A stretch of 64,000 nt of DNA from Labrys sp. WJW (GCF_001676615.1 NZ_LYXZ01000009.1:1-64000); one strand, 5' to 3'. Counted from the first letter of the stretch, positions 43,610-53,094 are shown. Numbers and translations are program-made. The notes: a model not told the origin generated them from the sequence alone.

Positions 43610-45085
43610 ATGACGAACGGCAAGGGCCCGTTCGGGTCTAACCCCGACTCCGAAAAGACGGTGATCAAGCCCAATCCGGGCGGCCGGCGTGACGGCCAGG
43701 GTGTGCCTTATCCCAGCGGGACCCCTGCGGCAGCGCAGGATATCTGGGGTGGGCCCCGCGTGGCGGCAGGGGCCGCAACGCCGCAGCCCTCTCAGGGGCA
43801 ACCCTACCAATCCCTAGCCGAGACGCCGCGGGCTCAGCCGGCCCTGCCGCTCGGCCCGGCCACGGTGGACCTCGAAGCGCTCGGCGTCAGCGACAGGACC
43901 GGCGGGTCCAATCCCATCCTCGAAGCCGCCATGCCCCTGCTGCTGGTGCTCGCCAATATCCGCATCGCCCGGCAGGTTCCCCAGGTCGCGCCGATGATGA
44001 GCACGGTGGCGCAGGGTATCGAGACCTTCGAGGCCGAACTCAATGCGCGCGGCATTCCGGAGCCCCAGGTGCGCACCGCCAAATATGCGGTCTGCGCCAC
44101 CGCCGACGACATCGTGCAGAACCTGCCGAGCTCGGACCGCAATCTGTGGACGCAATACAGCATGCTGAGCCGCTATTTCCAGGTACGCGACAGCGGCGTC
44201 GGCTTTTTCGACGAGCTGGCCAAGCTGCGTCAGCACCCGCAAATCAATCACAACCTGCTCGGCCTGATGCATGCCTGCATGTCGCTCGGCTTCGAAGGCA
44301 AATACCGGGTCGCCGGCGGTGACGTTCCGCATCAGCAGATCCGACGCGACCTCTACGAAACCCTGCGCGCCCGCGAGGCGCGGGTGACGGACCATATCTC
44401 GCCGCATTGGCGGGGGCAGGACATTGCCGCCGCCTATGTGCGCCGGACCGTGCCCTTGTGGGCGATCACCTCCGTCGCAGCCGGCCTGCTCCTTCTCAGC
44501 TTCCTGGTGTTCCGCTGGCTGCTCGGCGGCATGTCCGATACGGCGAGTGCCGGCCTGCTGGCCCTGCATCCGAATGGCGACATCCATATCTATCGTACCG
44601 TTCCGGCGCCGCCGCCCCCGCCTCCGCCGATCAAGGTCACCACCCAGCTCGAGCGCATCCGCGAGCGCCTGAAGGACGACATCGCCGCCAAGAAGGCCTC
44701 GGCTGACTATTCCGGCAAGGACATCGTGGTACGCCTCCTCAACGATTCCCTGTTCGACAAGGGCAGCACTACCCTGCGCCCGGATGCCGTGCCCGTCATC
44801 GGCCATATCGCCGCGGCACTCGACAAGGAGCCCGGCCAGATCCGCATCGTCGGGCATACGGATAACACGCCGGTACGCGCTACCCTGCGCTACAAGGACA
44901 ACCAGCAGCTTTCCGAGCAGCGGGCACAGGCGGTCGAGAAGATCTTGGTCGGCGGCATCGCCGATCCCAAGCGCCTGACGACGTCGGGGCAAGCTGATAC
45001 AGCGCCGATCGATCTCAGCAATACGGCCGAGGGCCGGTCAAAGAACCGGCGCGTCGAAGTGTTCATCCCGCGCGAGGATATGTGA
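43610..45085 (+). CDS. tssL: T6SS membrane protein TssL with C-terminal OmpA domain
   Basis: This 491-residue protein has a proline-rich N-terminal tail, a DotU/IcmH cytoplasmic helical domain (about 100-265; NPILEAAMPLLLVLANIR and YAVCATADDIVQNLP), one transmembrane helix (about 285-305) and an extended OmpA/MotB-like peptidoglycan-binding domain (about 375-490; IVGHTDNTPV, SEQRAQAVEKIL, KNRRVEVFI). The OmpA extension anchors the complex to the cell wall in systems that lack other anchors. ATG at 43610 has AGGA nine bases upstream. The stop codon overlaps the tssM start (TGATG). Confidence 0.93.
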   Translation: MTNGKGPFGSNPDSEKTVIKPNPGGRRDGQGVPYPSGTPAAAQDIWGGPRVAAGAATPQPSQGQPYQSLAETPRAQPALPLGPATVDLEALGVSDRTGGSNPILEAAMPLLLVLANIRIARQVPQVAPMMSTVAQGIETFEAELNARGIPEPQVRTAKYAVCATADDIVQNLPSSDRNLWTQYSMLSRYFQVRDSGVGFFDELAKLRQHPQINHNLLGLMHACMSLGFEGKYRVAGGDVPHQQIRRDLYETLRAREARVTDHISPHWRGQDIAAAYVRRTVPLWAITSVAAGLLLLSFLVFRWLLGGMSDTASAGLLALHPNGDIHIYRTVPAPPPPPPPIKVTTQLERIRERLKDDIAAKKASADYSGKDIVVRLLNDSLFDKGSTTLRPDAVPVIGHIAAALDKEPGQIRIVGHTDNTPVRATLRYKDNQQLSEQRAQAVEKILVGGIADPKRLTTSGQADTAPIDLSNTAEGRSKNRRVEVFIPREDM

Positions 45086-48000
45086 TGAAGCGCTGGATCA
45101 TCTTCATCGTCAGCTTCCTGGCCGTCATCGCGCTGTGCGCGGTAATCTGGCTCGTGTTGCCGCTGGTTGCCGTCGGCGGCATCGAGCCCTTCGACAGTCC
45201 CTGGCTGCGGCTGGCGCTGATCGGCCTGTTGCTGGCCGTTTACTTCTGCTGGCTGGCCTACCGCATCTACAAGCACGGACAATCGGCCCGGGCGCTCGCC
45301 GAGAACATCGCGGTGCAGGAGCCGGAGGATGACGGTTCCGATGCCGGCGTGCTGGCCGAGAAGATGCGGGACGCCCTGCTCACGCTCAAGGGCTCGCGCC
45401 GCACCAAGGGCGACTTCCTCTACGAACTGCCCTGGTATCTCATTGTTGGGCCCCCCGGTGCCGGCAAGACCACGGCCCTGATGAATTGCGGCCTGAAATT
45501 CCCGCTGGCCGCCCATACCGGCCCGATCGCGGGCAGCGGCGGCACGCGCTATTGCGATTGGTGGTTCACCGAAGAGGCGGTCTTCATCGACACCGCCGGG
45601 CGCTACACCACGCAGGATTCCGACACCGAAGCCGACCGCAAGAGCTGGCTCTCCTTCCTCGACCTCTTGAAGCGCCATCGCGAGCGCCAGCCCATCAACG
45701 GCGTGCTCGTGGCCATCTCGATCGGCGATCTCCTGTCGATGAAGGAGGCCGAACTCGGCGCCCATGCCGTCGCCATCCGCAAGCGCCTGGCCGAACTCAA
45801 CAACCGCCTGCAGGTCGATTTTCCGGTCTATGTCGTCTTCACCAAGGCCGACCTCATCGCCGGCTTCATGGAGTATTTCGGCAATCTCGACCCCGAGGAA
45901 CGCAAGGCGGTCTGGGGCGCGACCTTCCAGACCAAAAACAAGAAGGAGAACCGGGTCGGCGACGTCGGGCCAGAGATCGATCTTCTGGTGTCGCGGTTGA
46001 GCTCCGAACTGCCCGATCGCCTGCAGGAGGAGCCGGACCCGATTTCGCGCGTGAGGCTTACCGGCCTGCCGTCCCAGCTTGCGGCGCTCAAGCCAACCGT
46101 AACCCGCTTCCTCAACCAGATCTTCGAGCCGACGCGCTACCAGACCAGCGCCGCGCTGCGTGGCTTCTATTTCACCTCCGGCACCCAGGAAGGCACGCCG
46201 ATCGACCAGTTGCTGGGTTCGCTGTCGCGCGATCTCGGCCTGCAGGCCGGTGCCAGCTTCGCTTATTCGGGAAAAGCCAAGAGCTTCTTCCTCGAGCACC
46301 TGCTCACCAAGGTCGTCTTCGGCGAAGCGGGCTGGGTTTCCACCAATGCCGCCGCAGTGCGCCGAAAGATCCTGCTGCAGACCTCGGGCTATGTGCTCGT
46401 CGCCGGCGTGACGCTGGCTGCGCTCGGCGGTTGGCTGACCAGCTATTATGGCAACAAGGCCCTGATCGACCGCACGGATGCCGCCACCGCCGCCTATACG
46501 AACGACACGGCGGGCTTGCTCAAGGAGGATCCGGTCAACGATGCCGATTTCCTCAAGATCGCCGGCCCGCTCGACAAGCTGCGCGACTTTCCCTGGGGCT
46601 ATGATCGGCTCGACAGCGAACCGCAGATCAAGGACACACTGGGGCTGGGCCAGCACAAGCGCATCGGCACCGCAAGCGTCGCGGCCTATCGCGATGGACT
46701 GGACCGGCTTTTGCGTCCGCGCATCCTCTTCCATCTCGAAAAGCGGCTGGCCGACCTGCAGGACCAGCCCGAGCAGCTCTACGAACCGCTCAAGGTCTAT
46801 ATGATGCTGGGCGGCGATCCCGCCATTCCGGTGGACACCGCCCTGATCGAGGGCTGGATGCGGGGCGATTGGGAGAGCCTCTATCCGGGCGAGCCCAACA
46901 AGGCGGTGCGCGACAGCCTCAGCCAGCATCTCGATGCCATGCTCAACATCGAGGGCACGCCGCGTCCGATCGCCCTCAATGGCGATCTCGTCAAGGCGAG
47001 CCAGGTGGCCTTGACGCGGCTGTCGCTGGCCGAACGCGCCTTCGCCATCATCAAGTCGACCGCCCATGACCAGAGCGTCAGGGATTGGACTGTGGCGGGC
47101 AATGCCGGACCCGATGCTGCCGTTGTCTTCGGCACCAATGACGGTTCGCCCATTGAGAGCGTCGGCGTCCAGTCGCTGTTCACCTATGACGGCTTCTACG
47201 CCCTGTTCCTCGACAAGATGAAGTCGGTGATCACGCTTTTGCAGAACGAGCGCTGGGTCCTGGGCGAGGCGGGCAGCACGCAGGCCATCGACGAGCAATA
47301 TGCCAATCTGGGCCCCGATCTCTATCGCATCTACGATCAGGAGTTCATCAAGGCGTGGACGGCCGCGCTCGGGAAGCTCAAGCTCAACAGCTTCGCTGCC
47401 GACAAGCCAAGCTATGCCACGTTGCGGGCCGCCACTGGCGCCGCTTCGCCGATCAAGCTCCTGTTTGAGTCGATTTCGGCGCAGACCAGGCTGACGGAAG
47501 CACGGCAGGGAGCCGAAGGCGATGTCGGCGGCAAGCTCAAGGATGCTGCGGTGAAGGCCGCCACCAAGGCTGTCACCAGAGCTGCCGGCAGCAAGCTCGA
47601 CGACATGGCGGCGATCGGCCTCGACGCCGCCAAGAAGGCCGCCGGCCGAGGCGGCAATGTCGAGGCGCCCTTCGTGCCGGGCGCCATCATCCAGGAACAT
47701 TTCCGCCGTTACCACGATCTTGTCCGCAAGAACGGCGACAAGAGCCAGATCGACCTCCTCGTCGAGCAACTCAAGGGCCTCTACCAGAGCCTGATCGACG
47801 AGCAGGACTTCGAACGCGCCGCGCAGGCGCGGCAGAACATGCAGACCTTTCTCGGCTCCATCGCCACCAGCTCGTCGCGGCTGGAGACCCCCTTCGACAT
47901 CGTGTTCCGCGACGCCATGGCGGAATTCGAGCAGAAGATCATCGGCGACAAGGTCGATAACCTCAAGGATGCCCTGAAGGGCTCGGTGACCCGCGAATGC

Positions 48001-48651
48001 CTCAACATCGTCGGCAACAAATATCCCTTCTCGCCCGGCAGCAAGCAGGAGGTGCCGATCGGCGAATTCGGCCGCCTGTTCGGGCCGAACGGGGTGTTCG
48101 ACACCTTCTTCCGCGAAAAGCTGGCTGGACTGGTGGATACTTCCGGCGCAAGCTGGGGCTGGAAGCAGAACTCGAAGTTCAGCCAGGCGCTTTCGCCCGA
48201 GACGCTGCGCCAGTTCCAGAATGCGGCGCGTATCAAGGAAGCCTTCTTCAGCGGGCGCGGGACCTCGCCCAATGTGAAATTCGCATTGGTGACGCAGTCG
48301 ATGAGCCAGAAGACGGCCTCGGTGAGCTTCGAGGTCAACGGCACCAAGCTCGACAGTCCGTTCGGCGTGGTCTCGCGCGGGGACTTCGAATGGCCGGGCC
48401 GCTCTCCCGACGGTACCGCCTCGATCACCATGCCCGAGAGCGACGGCACCTCGCCCGCGCTGCGCTTCACCGGCGGCTGGGCGCTGTATCGCCTGCTGCA
48501 GAAGGGTGATATGCGCCAATCCGGCAACAAGGCGACGGCCCGTTTCGTGGTCGGCGGCCGCGAGGTCACCTATCAATTGACCTTCGACACGCTCGACAAC
48601 CCCTTCACCATCCTGTCGCAACTCAAATTCGCCTGTCCGTCGGATCTCTAA
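45085..48651 (+). CDS. tssM: T6SS inner-membrane core protein TssM (IcmF)
   Basis: This 1188-residue protein has two N-terminal transmembrane helices (about 4-30 and 40-62), a cytoplasmic NTPase-like domain with Walker A VGPPGAGKTTALMN (about 120-133) and a downstream DTAGRY, a third helix (about 430-452) and a long periplasmic part ending in the C-terminal TssM domain (about 1060-1185). TssM forms the trans-envelope channel with TssL. Walker A is intact. The ATG at 45085 overlaps the tssL stop; an in-frame GTG lies one codon upstream. The stop codon lies in a repeat copy. Confidence 0.95.
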   Translation: MKRWIIFIVSFLAVIALCAVIWLVLPLVAVGGIEPFDSPWLRLALIGLLLAVYFCWLAYRIYKHGQSARALAENIAVQEPEDDGSDAGVLAEKMRDALLTLKGSRRTKGDFLYELPWYLIVGPPGAGKTTALMNCGLKFPLAAHTGPIAGSGGTRYCDWWFTEEAVFIDTAGRYTTQDSDTEADRKSWLSFLDLLKRHRERQPINGVLVAISIGDLLSMKEAELGAHAVAIRKRLAELNNRLQVDFPVYVVFTKADLIAGFMEYFGNLDPEERKAVWGATFQTKNKKENRVGDVGPEIDLLVSRLSSELPDRLQEEPDPISRVRLTGLPSQLAALKPTVTRFLNQIFEPTRYQTSAALRGFYFTSGTQEGTPIDQLLGSLSRDLGLQAGASFAYSGKAKSFFLEHLLTKVVFGEAGWVSTNAAAVRRKILLQTSGYVLVAGVTLAALGGWLTSYYGNKALIDRTDAATAAYTNDTAGLLKEDPVNDADFLKIAGPLDKLRDFPWGYDRLDSEPQIKDTLGLGQHKRIGTASVAAYRDGLDRLLRPRILFHLEKRLADLQDQPEQLYEPLKVYMMLGGDPAIPVDTALIEGWMRGDWESLYPGEPNKAVRDSLSQHLDAMLNIEGTPRPIALNGDLVKASQVALTRLSLAERAFAIIKSTAHDQSVRDWTVAGNAGPDAAVVFGTNDGSPIESVGVQSLFTYDGFYALFLDKMKSVITLLQNERWVLGEAGSTQAIDEQYANLGPDLYRIYDQEFIKAWTAALGKLKLNSFAADKPSYATLRAATGAASPIKLLFESISAQTRLTEARQGAEGDVGGKLKDAAVKAATKAVTRAAGSKLDDMAAIGLDAAKKAAGRGGNVEAPFVPGAIIQEHFRRYHDLVRKNGDKSQIDLLVEQLKGLYQSLIDEQDFERAAQARQNMQTFLGSIATSSSRLETPFDIVFRDAMAEFEQKIIGDKVDNLKDALKGSVTRECLNIVGNKYPFSPGSKQEVPIGEFGRLFGPNGVFDTFFREKLAGLVDTSGASWGWKQNSKFSQALSPETLRQFQNAARIKEAFFSGRGTSPNVKFALVTQSMSQKTASVSFEVNGTKLDSPFGVVSRGDFEWPGRSPDGTASITMPESDGTSPALRFTGGWALYRLLQKGDMRQSGNKATARFVVGGREVTYQLTFDTLDNPFTILSQLKFACPSDL

Positions 48652-48710
48652 CTCTTTGTTTTGATGCGTTTTCCTAGTCGAAAGTCTGCCAACTCCTCTG
48701 GAAAACGATT
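48650..48710 (+). repeat. Dispersed palindromic intergenic repeat, short copy 8
   Basis: TAACTCTTTGTTTTGATGCG with CGTTTTCC pairing to GGAAAACG at the right end. It starts in the tssM stop codon and may act as a hairpin between tssM and tagF. Confidence 0.6.
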
Positions 48711-48724
48711 TTGGGGCTGTCGTC

Positions 48725-49396
48725 ATGATGACAATGTGCGGCATGTTCGGGAAATTGCCCTCCAAGCGCGATTTCGTGTCCTACAACATGCCGCGTCCCT
48801 TCCTCGACCAGTGGGAGGAGTGGCTGCAGGCCGCCGTCGCCGCCAGCCGGCATGCGCTCGCCGAGCGCTGGCAGGAGATCTATCTCAGCTTTCCGATCTG
48901 GCGCTTCTGGTGCGGCAGGCGGGTCTTCGGCACGCCGGTCACCGGTGCGCTGATGGCCTCCGTCGACGGGGTAGGGCGCTATTTCCCGCTGACGATATGC
49001 GCCTGCGAGTCGGCCGATGCCTATCTGGAACCCCCACCCTCCCGCGGGCTCGACCAGTGGCATGAGGGCTGTGAGCAGTTCCTGCTCCATATGCTCGACG
49101 ATCAGTTCGAACGCGAGCCATCGCATCTGCTGGCGCAAATCCCGTTTCCACCCCTGGCATCGCGCCTGCCGCCGCCGCAGCGCGACGGTGGTCTGCTGTT
49201 CTGGCCCGGCGAGGATCTGCCGATTGCCGACGCCTTCCGCTCGCTCGACATGACGGATGGAGATGCACGCAACGGCGGCCGCAGCTATTGGTGGACGCAT
49301 GGCGGCCAAGGAGGGCACCCAGCCAGGCTCCTGGTAGCCGAGGGCAAGCCCGGCGCCCAGTTCTTTTCATTCCTGATGACGGGGGAGGCTGTTTGA
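48725..49396 (+). CDS. tagF: T6SS accessory regulator TagF
   Basis: This 223-residue protein starts CGMFGKLPSKRDFVSYNMP, the N-terminal TagF signature, and continues with WRFWCGRRVFGTPVTGALMAS and VGRYFPLTI as in family members. TagF represses T6SS post-translationally through Fha and the phosphorylation pathway; in some bacteria it is fused to PppA, but here the two are separate. Its stop codon overlaps the pppA start by one base. Starts at 48725 and three codons later are both possible. Confidence 0.9.
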   Translation: MMTMCGMFGKLPSKRDFVSYNMPRPFLDQWEEWLQAAVAASRHALAERWQEIYLSFPIWRFWCGRRVFGTPVTGALMASVDGVGRYFPLTICACESADAYLEPPPSRGLDQWHEGCEQFLLHMLDDQFEREPSHLLAQIPFPPLASRLPPPQRDGGLLFWPGEDLPIADAFRSLDMTDGDARNGGRSYWWTHGGQGGHPARLLVAEGKPGAQFFSFLMTGEAV

Positions 49397-50163
49397 TGGA
49401 CCCTTGGGCATCCGGTCACCATCTGAAATTTGAAACGGCTGCGCTGACTCACCCTGGCCATGTACGCCGCTTCAACGAGGACAGCATCTTCGGTGATGGC
49501 GAGCGTGGCGTCTGGGTGGTGGCGGATGGGATGGGTGGCCATCGCGACGGTAATCTTGCCAGCGCGATGATCACCGATGCCGCGCGGGATGTGGGCAAGG
49601 CAGCGTCGCTGACGGAGCTGTCCTTTGCGTTCCGGCGCGGCATCGACGCCGTCAATGCCGAACTGCTGTCCCGTTCGCAGGGCCACCCCGATCGCATCGT
49701 CGGCTCAACGGTCGTGGCGCTGTTGACTCACGACGGCAATTACTGCTGCCTGTGGGCTGGTGACTCCCGCTGCTATCTGGTGCGCGATGGGCGCATCGAG
49801 CAGCTCTCGCATGACCATACCGAAGTGCAGGACCTGGTGGACCGCGGCATCATCAGCCAGGAAGAGGCGGCGAGCTGGCCACGCCGCAACGTGGTGACCC
49901 GCGCTGTCGGCGCCATCGATGATTTCGAACTCGAACAGGCCACCGGTGTGATAAAGTCAGGAGACCGTTTCGTCCTGTGCAGCGACGGCCTGACTGGACA
50001 CGTCAAGGATGAGGAAATCCTTGCCGTGAGCAGCAGGTTGAGCGCGACCCAGGCGAGCCACGAACTTCTCAAACTTGCCTTGGCGCGCGGCGGCAAGGAC
50101 AACATCTCTGTTGTCATCGTCAATGTCGTCGACAGAGGCGCGACAACGCTTGTGATGCGATAA
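49396..50163 (+). CDS. pppA: T6SS PP2C-type phosphatase PppA
   Basis: This 255-residue protein is a PPM/PP2C phosphatase with the metal-binding motifs RRFNEDS, VADGMGGHRDG, WAGDSRCYLVRDG, LCSDGLTGHV and GGKDNIS, all with the acidic residues in place. PppA removes the phosphothreonine that PpkA places on the FHA protein and so resets T6SS activity. ATG at 49396 overlaps the tagF stop, and the TAA stop overlaps the ppkA ATG (TAATG), giving tight coupling of the antagonistic enzymes. Confidence 0.95.
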   Translation: MDPWASGHHLKFETAALTHPGHVRRFNEDSIFGDGERGVWVVADGMGGHRDGNLASAMITDAARDVGKAASLTELSFAFRRGIDAVNAELLSRSQGHPDRIVGSTVVALLTHDGNYCCLWAGDSRCYLVRDGRIEQLSHDHTEVQDLVDRGIISQEEAASWPRRNVVTRAVGAIDDFELEQATGVIKSGDRFVLCSDGLTGHVKDEEILAVSSRLSATQASHELLKLALARGGKDNISVVIVNVVDRGATTLVMR

Positions 50164-52745
50164 TGGCGCCGATGGAACCGTCCTTGAACGATGAGCGAAC
50201 CCGGATCGCGATCCGCGGCTCGGCCGTGAGCATCGGCGCCGAACTCAATCAGACCTATCGCATCGATGCCCTTCTTGGCGTCGGCGGCATGGGAGAGGTT
50301 TATAAGGGCCACAACATCCAGACCGGCGATCCGGTAGCGATCAAGATCGTGCTGCCGGAATATGCCGAGGACGAGACCATCCTCGGCCTGTTCCGCAAGG
50401 AAGCGCGCATCCTCAACCATCTCTATCATGAGGCCATCGTCCGCTATTACGTGTTCTCGATCGATCCGGTGCTGTCGCGGCCCTATCTGGCGATGGAATA
50501 TGTGGATGGTCCTTCGCTCGCGGCCCATGTGAAGAACGCGCCGCTCACTGCTGCCGAATTCATGCCCTTGCTGCGCCGGCTGGCGGACGGCTTGCATCGG
50601 GCGCATTTGGCCGGCGTCATTCACCGCGACATGTCGCCCGACAACGTCATCCTGCCTGGCGGCCTGGTCCAGAATGCCAAGATCATTGATTTCGGCATTG
50701 CGCGGTCTGCCAATGTCGGCGGCGAAACCCTGCTGGGCGGCAGTTTTGCCGGAAAATACAACTTCGTCTCCCCCGAGCAGCTCGGCCTTTATGGCGGCGA
50801 GGTCACGCCCAAATCGGACATCTACAGCCTGGCCCTGGTGATGGTCGCCGCCATGCGCGGCCGGCCGCTCGACATGACCGGCTCCCAGCTCGACATTATC
50901 GAGAAGCGCCGCGTCCTGCCCGATCTCGACAGTGTCCCCCGGCAGTTTCACGCCGTGCTCGCGGCGATGCTGGCACCCGATCCGGCGGGGCGGCCGGAGG
51001 ACATGGCGGCCATTCGCGACTGGCCGGACGGTCCGGCGGCACCCAAGGCGAAGACCGAGAAGCCGAAAGCCGAAAAGCCCAAGGCCATTGCCGCCAGATC
51101 GTCGGAAGCTTCCTCGCAAAAACCCTCGCACGTGCTGCGCAATGCGGCTTTTGCCGTCACTGCCGTCGCAGTTATCGGTCTTGGTGTGGCGGGGGGCTGG
51201 ATCTACACGAATGGCAGCCTGTTCTCGGGCAGCAACGTGCCCGTGGACAGGCAGCCCGATAACAAGCCGCCGGACGGTAACAGCCAGGAGACCCTGGCCA
51301 GACAGGCGGCCGAGCGCCGTGAGCGCCTGAGCAAGCAACTTGCGGGTGCCGGCCAGGACGTGGCCGCACTGAAGAGTTTCCTCGACCAGTGCGGGGCGGA
51401 CTGCCCCGACGATCTCGCCCGCCAGGCGAGAGACAGCATCAACGCCCAGGAGGCACAGGCCAAGCACCGTACGGACTTGGCAAATCAGCTTGCGAGTGCC
51501 GGCCAGGACGCGGCGGCGCTGAAGAGCTTCCTCGAGCAGTGCGGCGTGGACTGCCCCGATGATCTCGCCCGCCAGGCGAGGGGCAGCATCAACGCCCAGG
51601 AGGTGCAGGCCAAGCGCCGTACGGACCTGGCAAACCAGCTTGCGAGCGCTGGCCAGGACGTGGCGGGGCTGAAGAGCTTCCTCGATCAGTGCGGCGCGGA
51701 TTGCCCCGATGATCTCGCCCGCCAGGCGAGGGCCAGCATCAACGCCCAGGAGGTGCAGGCCAAGCGCCGTACGGACTTGGCAAACCAGCTTGCAAATGCC
51801 GGGCAGGACAGAACCGCCCTGCAGAGTTTCCTCGACCAGTGCGGTGCGGACTGCCCCGGCGATCTCGCCCAGCAGGCCCGCACCCGTATCGATGCCGCGA
51901 AAGAATTGGCCGTGCAGCATGACCGCCTCACGGCGCAGCTCACGGCTGCCGGCAAGAATGCCACCGCACTCAAGCGGTTCCTCGATCAATGCGGCGCTGA
52001 TTGTCCGGATGATCTGGCTGCAAAGGCGAAAGCCGCGATAGAAGGCACCAAATTGGCGGCGGTTACATCACCGACGCCGGCAGCGCTCAGGGATTTCGTC
52101 TCCGGCTTTGGGGCGGATAGCTGCTTTTCTGCGACGGCGGACGATGTAACGGCCAGTTCCGCAACCGTCACGGCCCTCGGCACGGCTGCGACGGACCAGA
52201 GCTTCGCCGATGCCTTCAAGCTCAAGGCCGGGTTTGCGCCGACGGTGAAACTCGATGCGGTCTCCGATCAGCAATGCGGCTTCGTGGGGGCGCTGCGCCG
52301 GATGTCGGTTGCGGGCGCACCGCCGTTGAAGATGGTGTTGAGCAAAGCGGAAATTCGGGGCGGCGACCCGAAAACGGAAGCTTTAGGCGATTTACTCACA
52401 GTTACCGTCACTGGGGCGGGCGAACGTAACATCTATCTGTTCGTGATGGACCATAAGGGCGGGATCCAGAACATCAGTCGCCAGTATCCCGAATTAATCA
52501 CCATGACGGCTGGGGAAATCAAGGCCGAGCTCAGCCTGTTTGCGCCGGCCAAGGTTGAGGATGAGGCTCGGCCGGCCTTCTTCCCCATGCTGGTGTTCGC
52601 GGTGGCCTCGTCGCGACCGCTGATCAGCATCAATGCCCAGTCCGACTTTGCGGCAGATGATTTCATCGCGCCTTTCCTCAAGGAGATCGCCAATGCCCGC
52701 GACGTCACCACGGCGGTGGGCTATCTCAAGCTGCGCGACCAGTGA
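50163..52745 (+). CDS. ppkA: T6SS Ser/Thr kinase PpkA with five cysteine-pair repeats
   Basis: This 860-residue protein has a Hanks-type kinase (about 25-285): GVGGMGEVYKG, AIKIV, IHRDMSPDN (near 155) and IIDFGIAR (near 177), all catalytic residues present. A Lys/Pro linker and a transmembrane helix (about 324-345) follow. The periplasmic part holds five tandem 50-residue repeats (about 385-633), each with QCGxDCPDDLA, and a C-terminal domain (about 640-860) with NIYLFVMDHKGGIQNISRQYP, as in DUF4384-like domains. PpkA phosphorylates the FHA protein. The repeat region is probably the sensor. Confidence 0.92.
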   Translation: MAPMEPSLNDERTRIAIRGSAVSIGAELNQTYRIDALLGVGGMGEVYKGHNIQTGDPVAIKIVLPEYAEDETILGLFRKEARILNHLYHEAIVRYYVFSIDPVLSRPYLAMEYVDGPSLAAHVKNAPLTAAEFMPLLRRLADGLHRAHLAGVIHRDMSPDNVILPGGLVQNAKIIDFGIARSANVGGETLLGGSFAGKYNFVSPEQLGLYGGEVTPKSDIYSLALVMVAAMRGRPLDMTGSQLDIIEKRRVLPDLDSVPRQFHAVLAAMLAPDPAGRPEDMAAIRDWPDGPAAPKAKTEKPKAEKPKAIAARSSEASSQKPSHVLRNAAFAVTAVAVIGLGVAGGWIYTNGSLFSGSNVPVDRQPDNKPPDGNSQETLARQAAERRERLSKQLAGAGQDVAALKSFLDQCGADCPDDLARQARDSINAQEAQAKHRTDLANQLASAGQDAAALKSFLEQCGVDCPDDLARQARGSINAQEVQAKRRTDLANQLASAGQDVAGLKSFLDQCGADCPDDLARQARASINAQEVQAKRRTDLANQLANAGQDRTALQSFLDQCGADCPGDLAQQARTRIDAAKELAVQHDRLTAQLTAAGKNATALKRFLDQCGADCPDDLAAKAKAAIEGTKLAAVTSPTPAALRDFVSGFGADSCFSATADDVTASSATVTALGTAATDQSFADAFKLKAGFAPTVKLDAVSDQQCGFVGALRRMSVAGAPPLKMVLSKAEIRGGDPKTEALGDLLTVTVTGAGERNIYLFVMDHKGGIQNISRQYPELITMTAGEIKAELSLFAPAKVEDEARPAFFPMLVFAVASSRPLISINAQSDFAADDFIAPFLKEIANARDVTTAVGYLKLRDQ
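51313..52062 (+). repeat. Five tandem 150-bp coding repeats in ppkA
   Basis: Equivalent bases occur at 51331, 51481, 51631, 51781 and 51931, so the period is exactly 150 bp (50 codons). Units 2-4 are most alike at the DNA level, which points to recent duplication; units 1 and 5 are more diverged. Confidence 0.9.
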
Positions 52746-52830
52746 CGGCGCACAAAAAGCAGATTGACGGGCATATCCTGGGGCGCGCGCCCCTTCTTCT
52801 CCGGAGACAGCGGCAGCTAAGAAGCTCTAC

Positions 52831-52861
52831 AGCATCTCCTGAGAAGAGACGTGATGCTTTT
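52831..52861 (+). terminator. Weak terminator-like hairpin after ppkA
   Basis: AGCATC pairs with GATGCT across a 16-base loop and is followed by TTTT, 86 bp after the ppkA stop. Confidence 0.35.
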
Positions 52862-52878
52862 GCATGTAAAAGCCCGGC

Positions 52879-53094
52879 ATGTTTCACTTTTCTAAAGAGG
52901 ATACCGATCTTTCTGTCGCATCGTGTTCGCTCACAATATCGAACTTGACGCCAAAAATCATTGTTGTCGTGTCTTTTTTCGAAACGCGGTACGCGTTTCA
53001 GCGAAATGTTCTGAAAAGTGCTTTTGAGCACTTACCTACGCTCCTTGAGTCGATAAAAAGAATCGGTCGAATTACTGATGATGCTTATTCATAA
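52879..53094 (+). CDS. Possible AT-rich small protein upstream of the PIN gene
   Basis: A 71-codon frame starting MFHFSKEDTDLSVASC, with a hydrophobic beta-like stretch (TPKIIVVVSFFETRYAF) and an amphipathic C-terminal helix (KSAFEHLPTLLESIKRIG). The region is clearly AT-richer than its neighbours. There is no good ribosome site. It could encode a small partner, for instance an immunity protein, of the PIN protein 100 bp downstream, or be chance. The rest of the spacer to 53194 looks like promoter DNA with AAAATATT runs. Confidence 0.3.
   Translation: MFHFSKEDTDLSVASCSLTISNLTPKIIVVVSFFETRYAFQRNVLKSAFEHLPTLLESIKRIGRITDDAYS

Noticed and set aside
44890-48765. A 1291-codon open frame on the minus strand opposite tssM
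   Set aside because: It is antisense to an intact tssM with Walker A and full length; long antisense frames are common in GC-rich DNA and this one has no family motif or ribosome site.
49773-51989. A 738-codon minus-strand frame opposite pppA/ppkA
   Set aside because: Antisense to conserved kinase and phosphatase motifs; its internal repeats only mirror the ppkA repeats.
51313-52062. Regular repeats that could suggest a CRISPR array
   Set aside because: The 150-bp units are contiguous, coding and in frame in ppkA, with no spacers.
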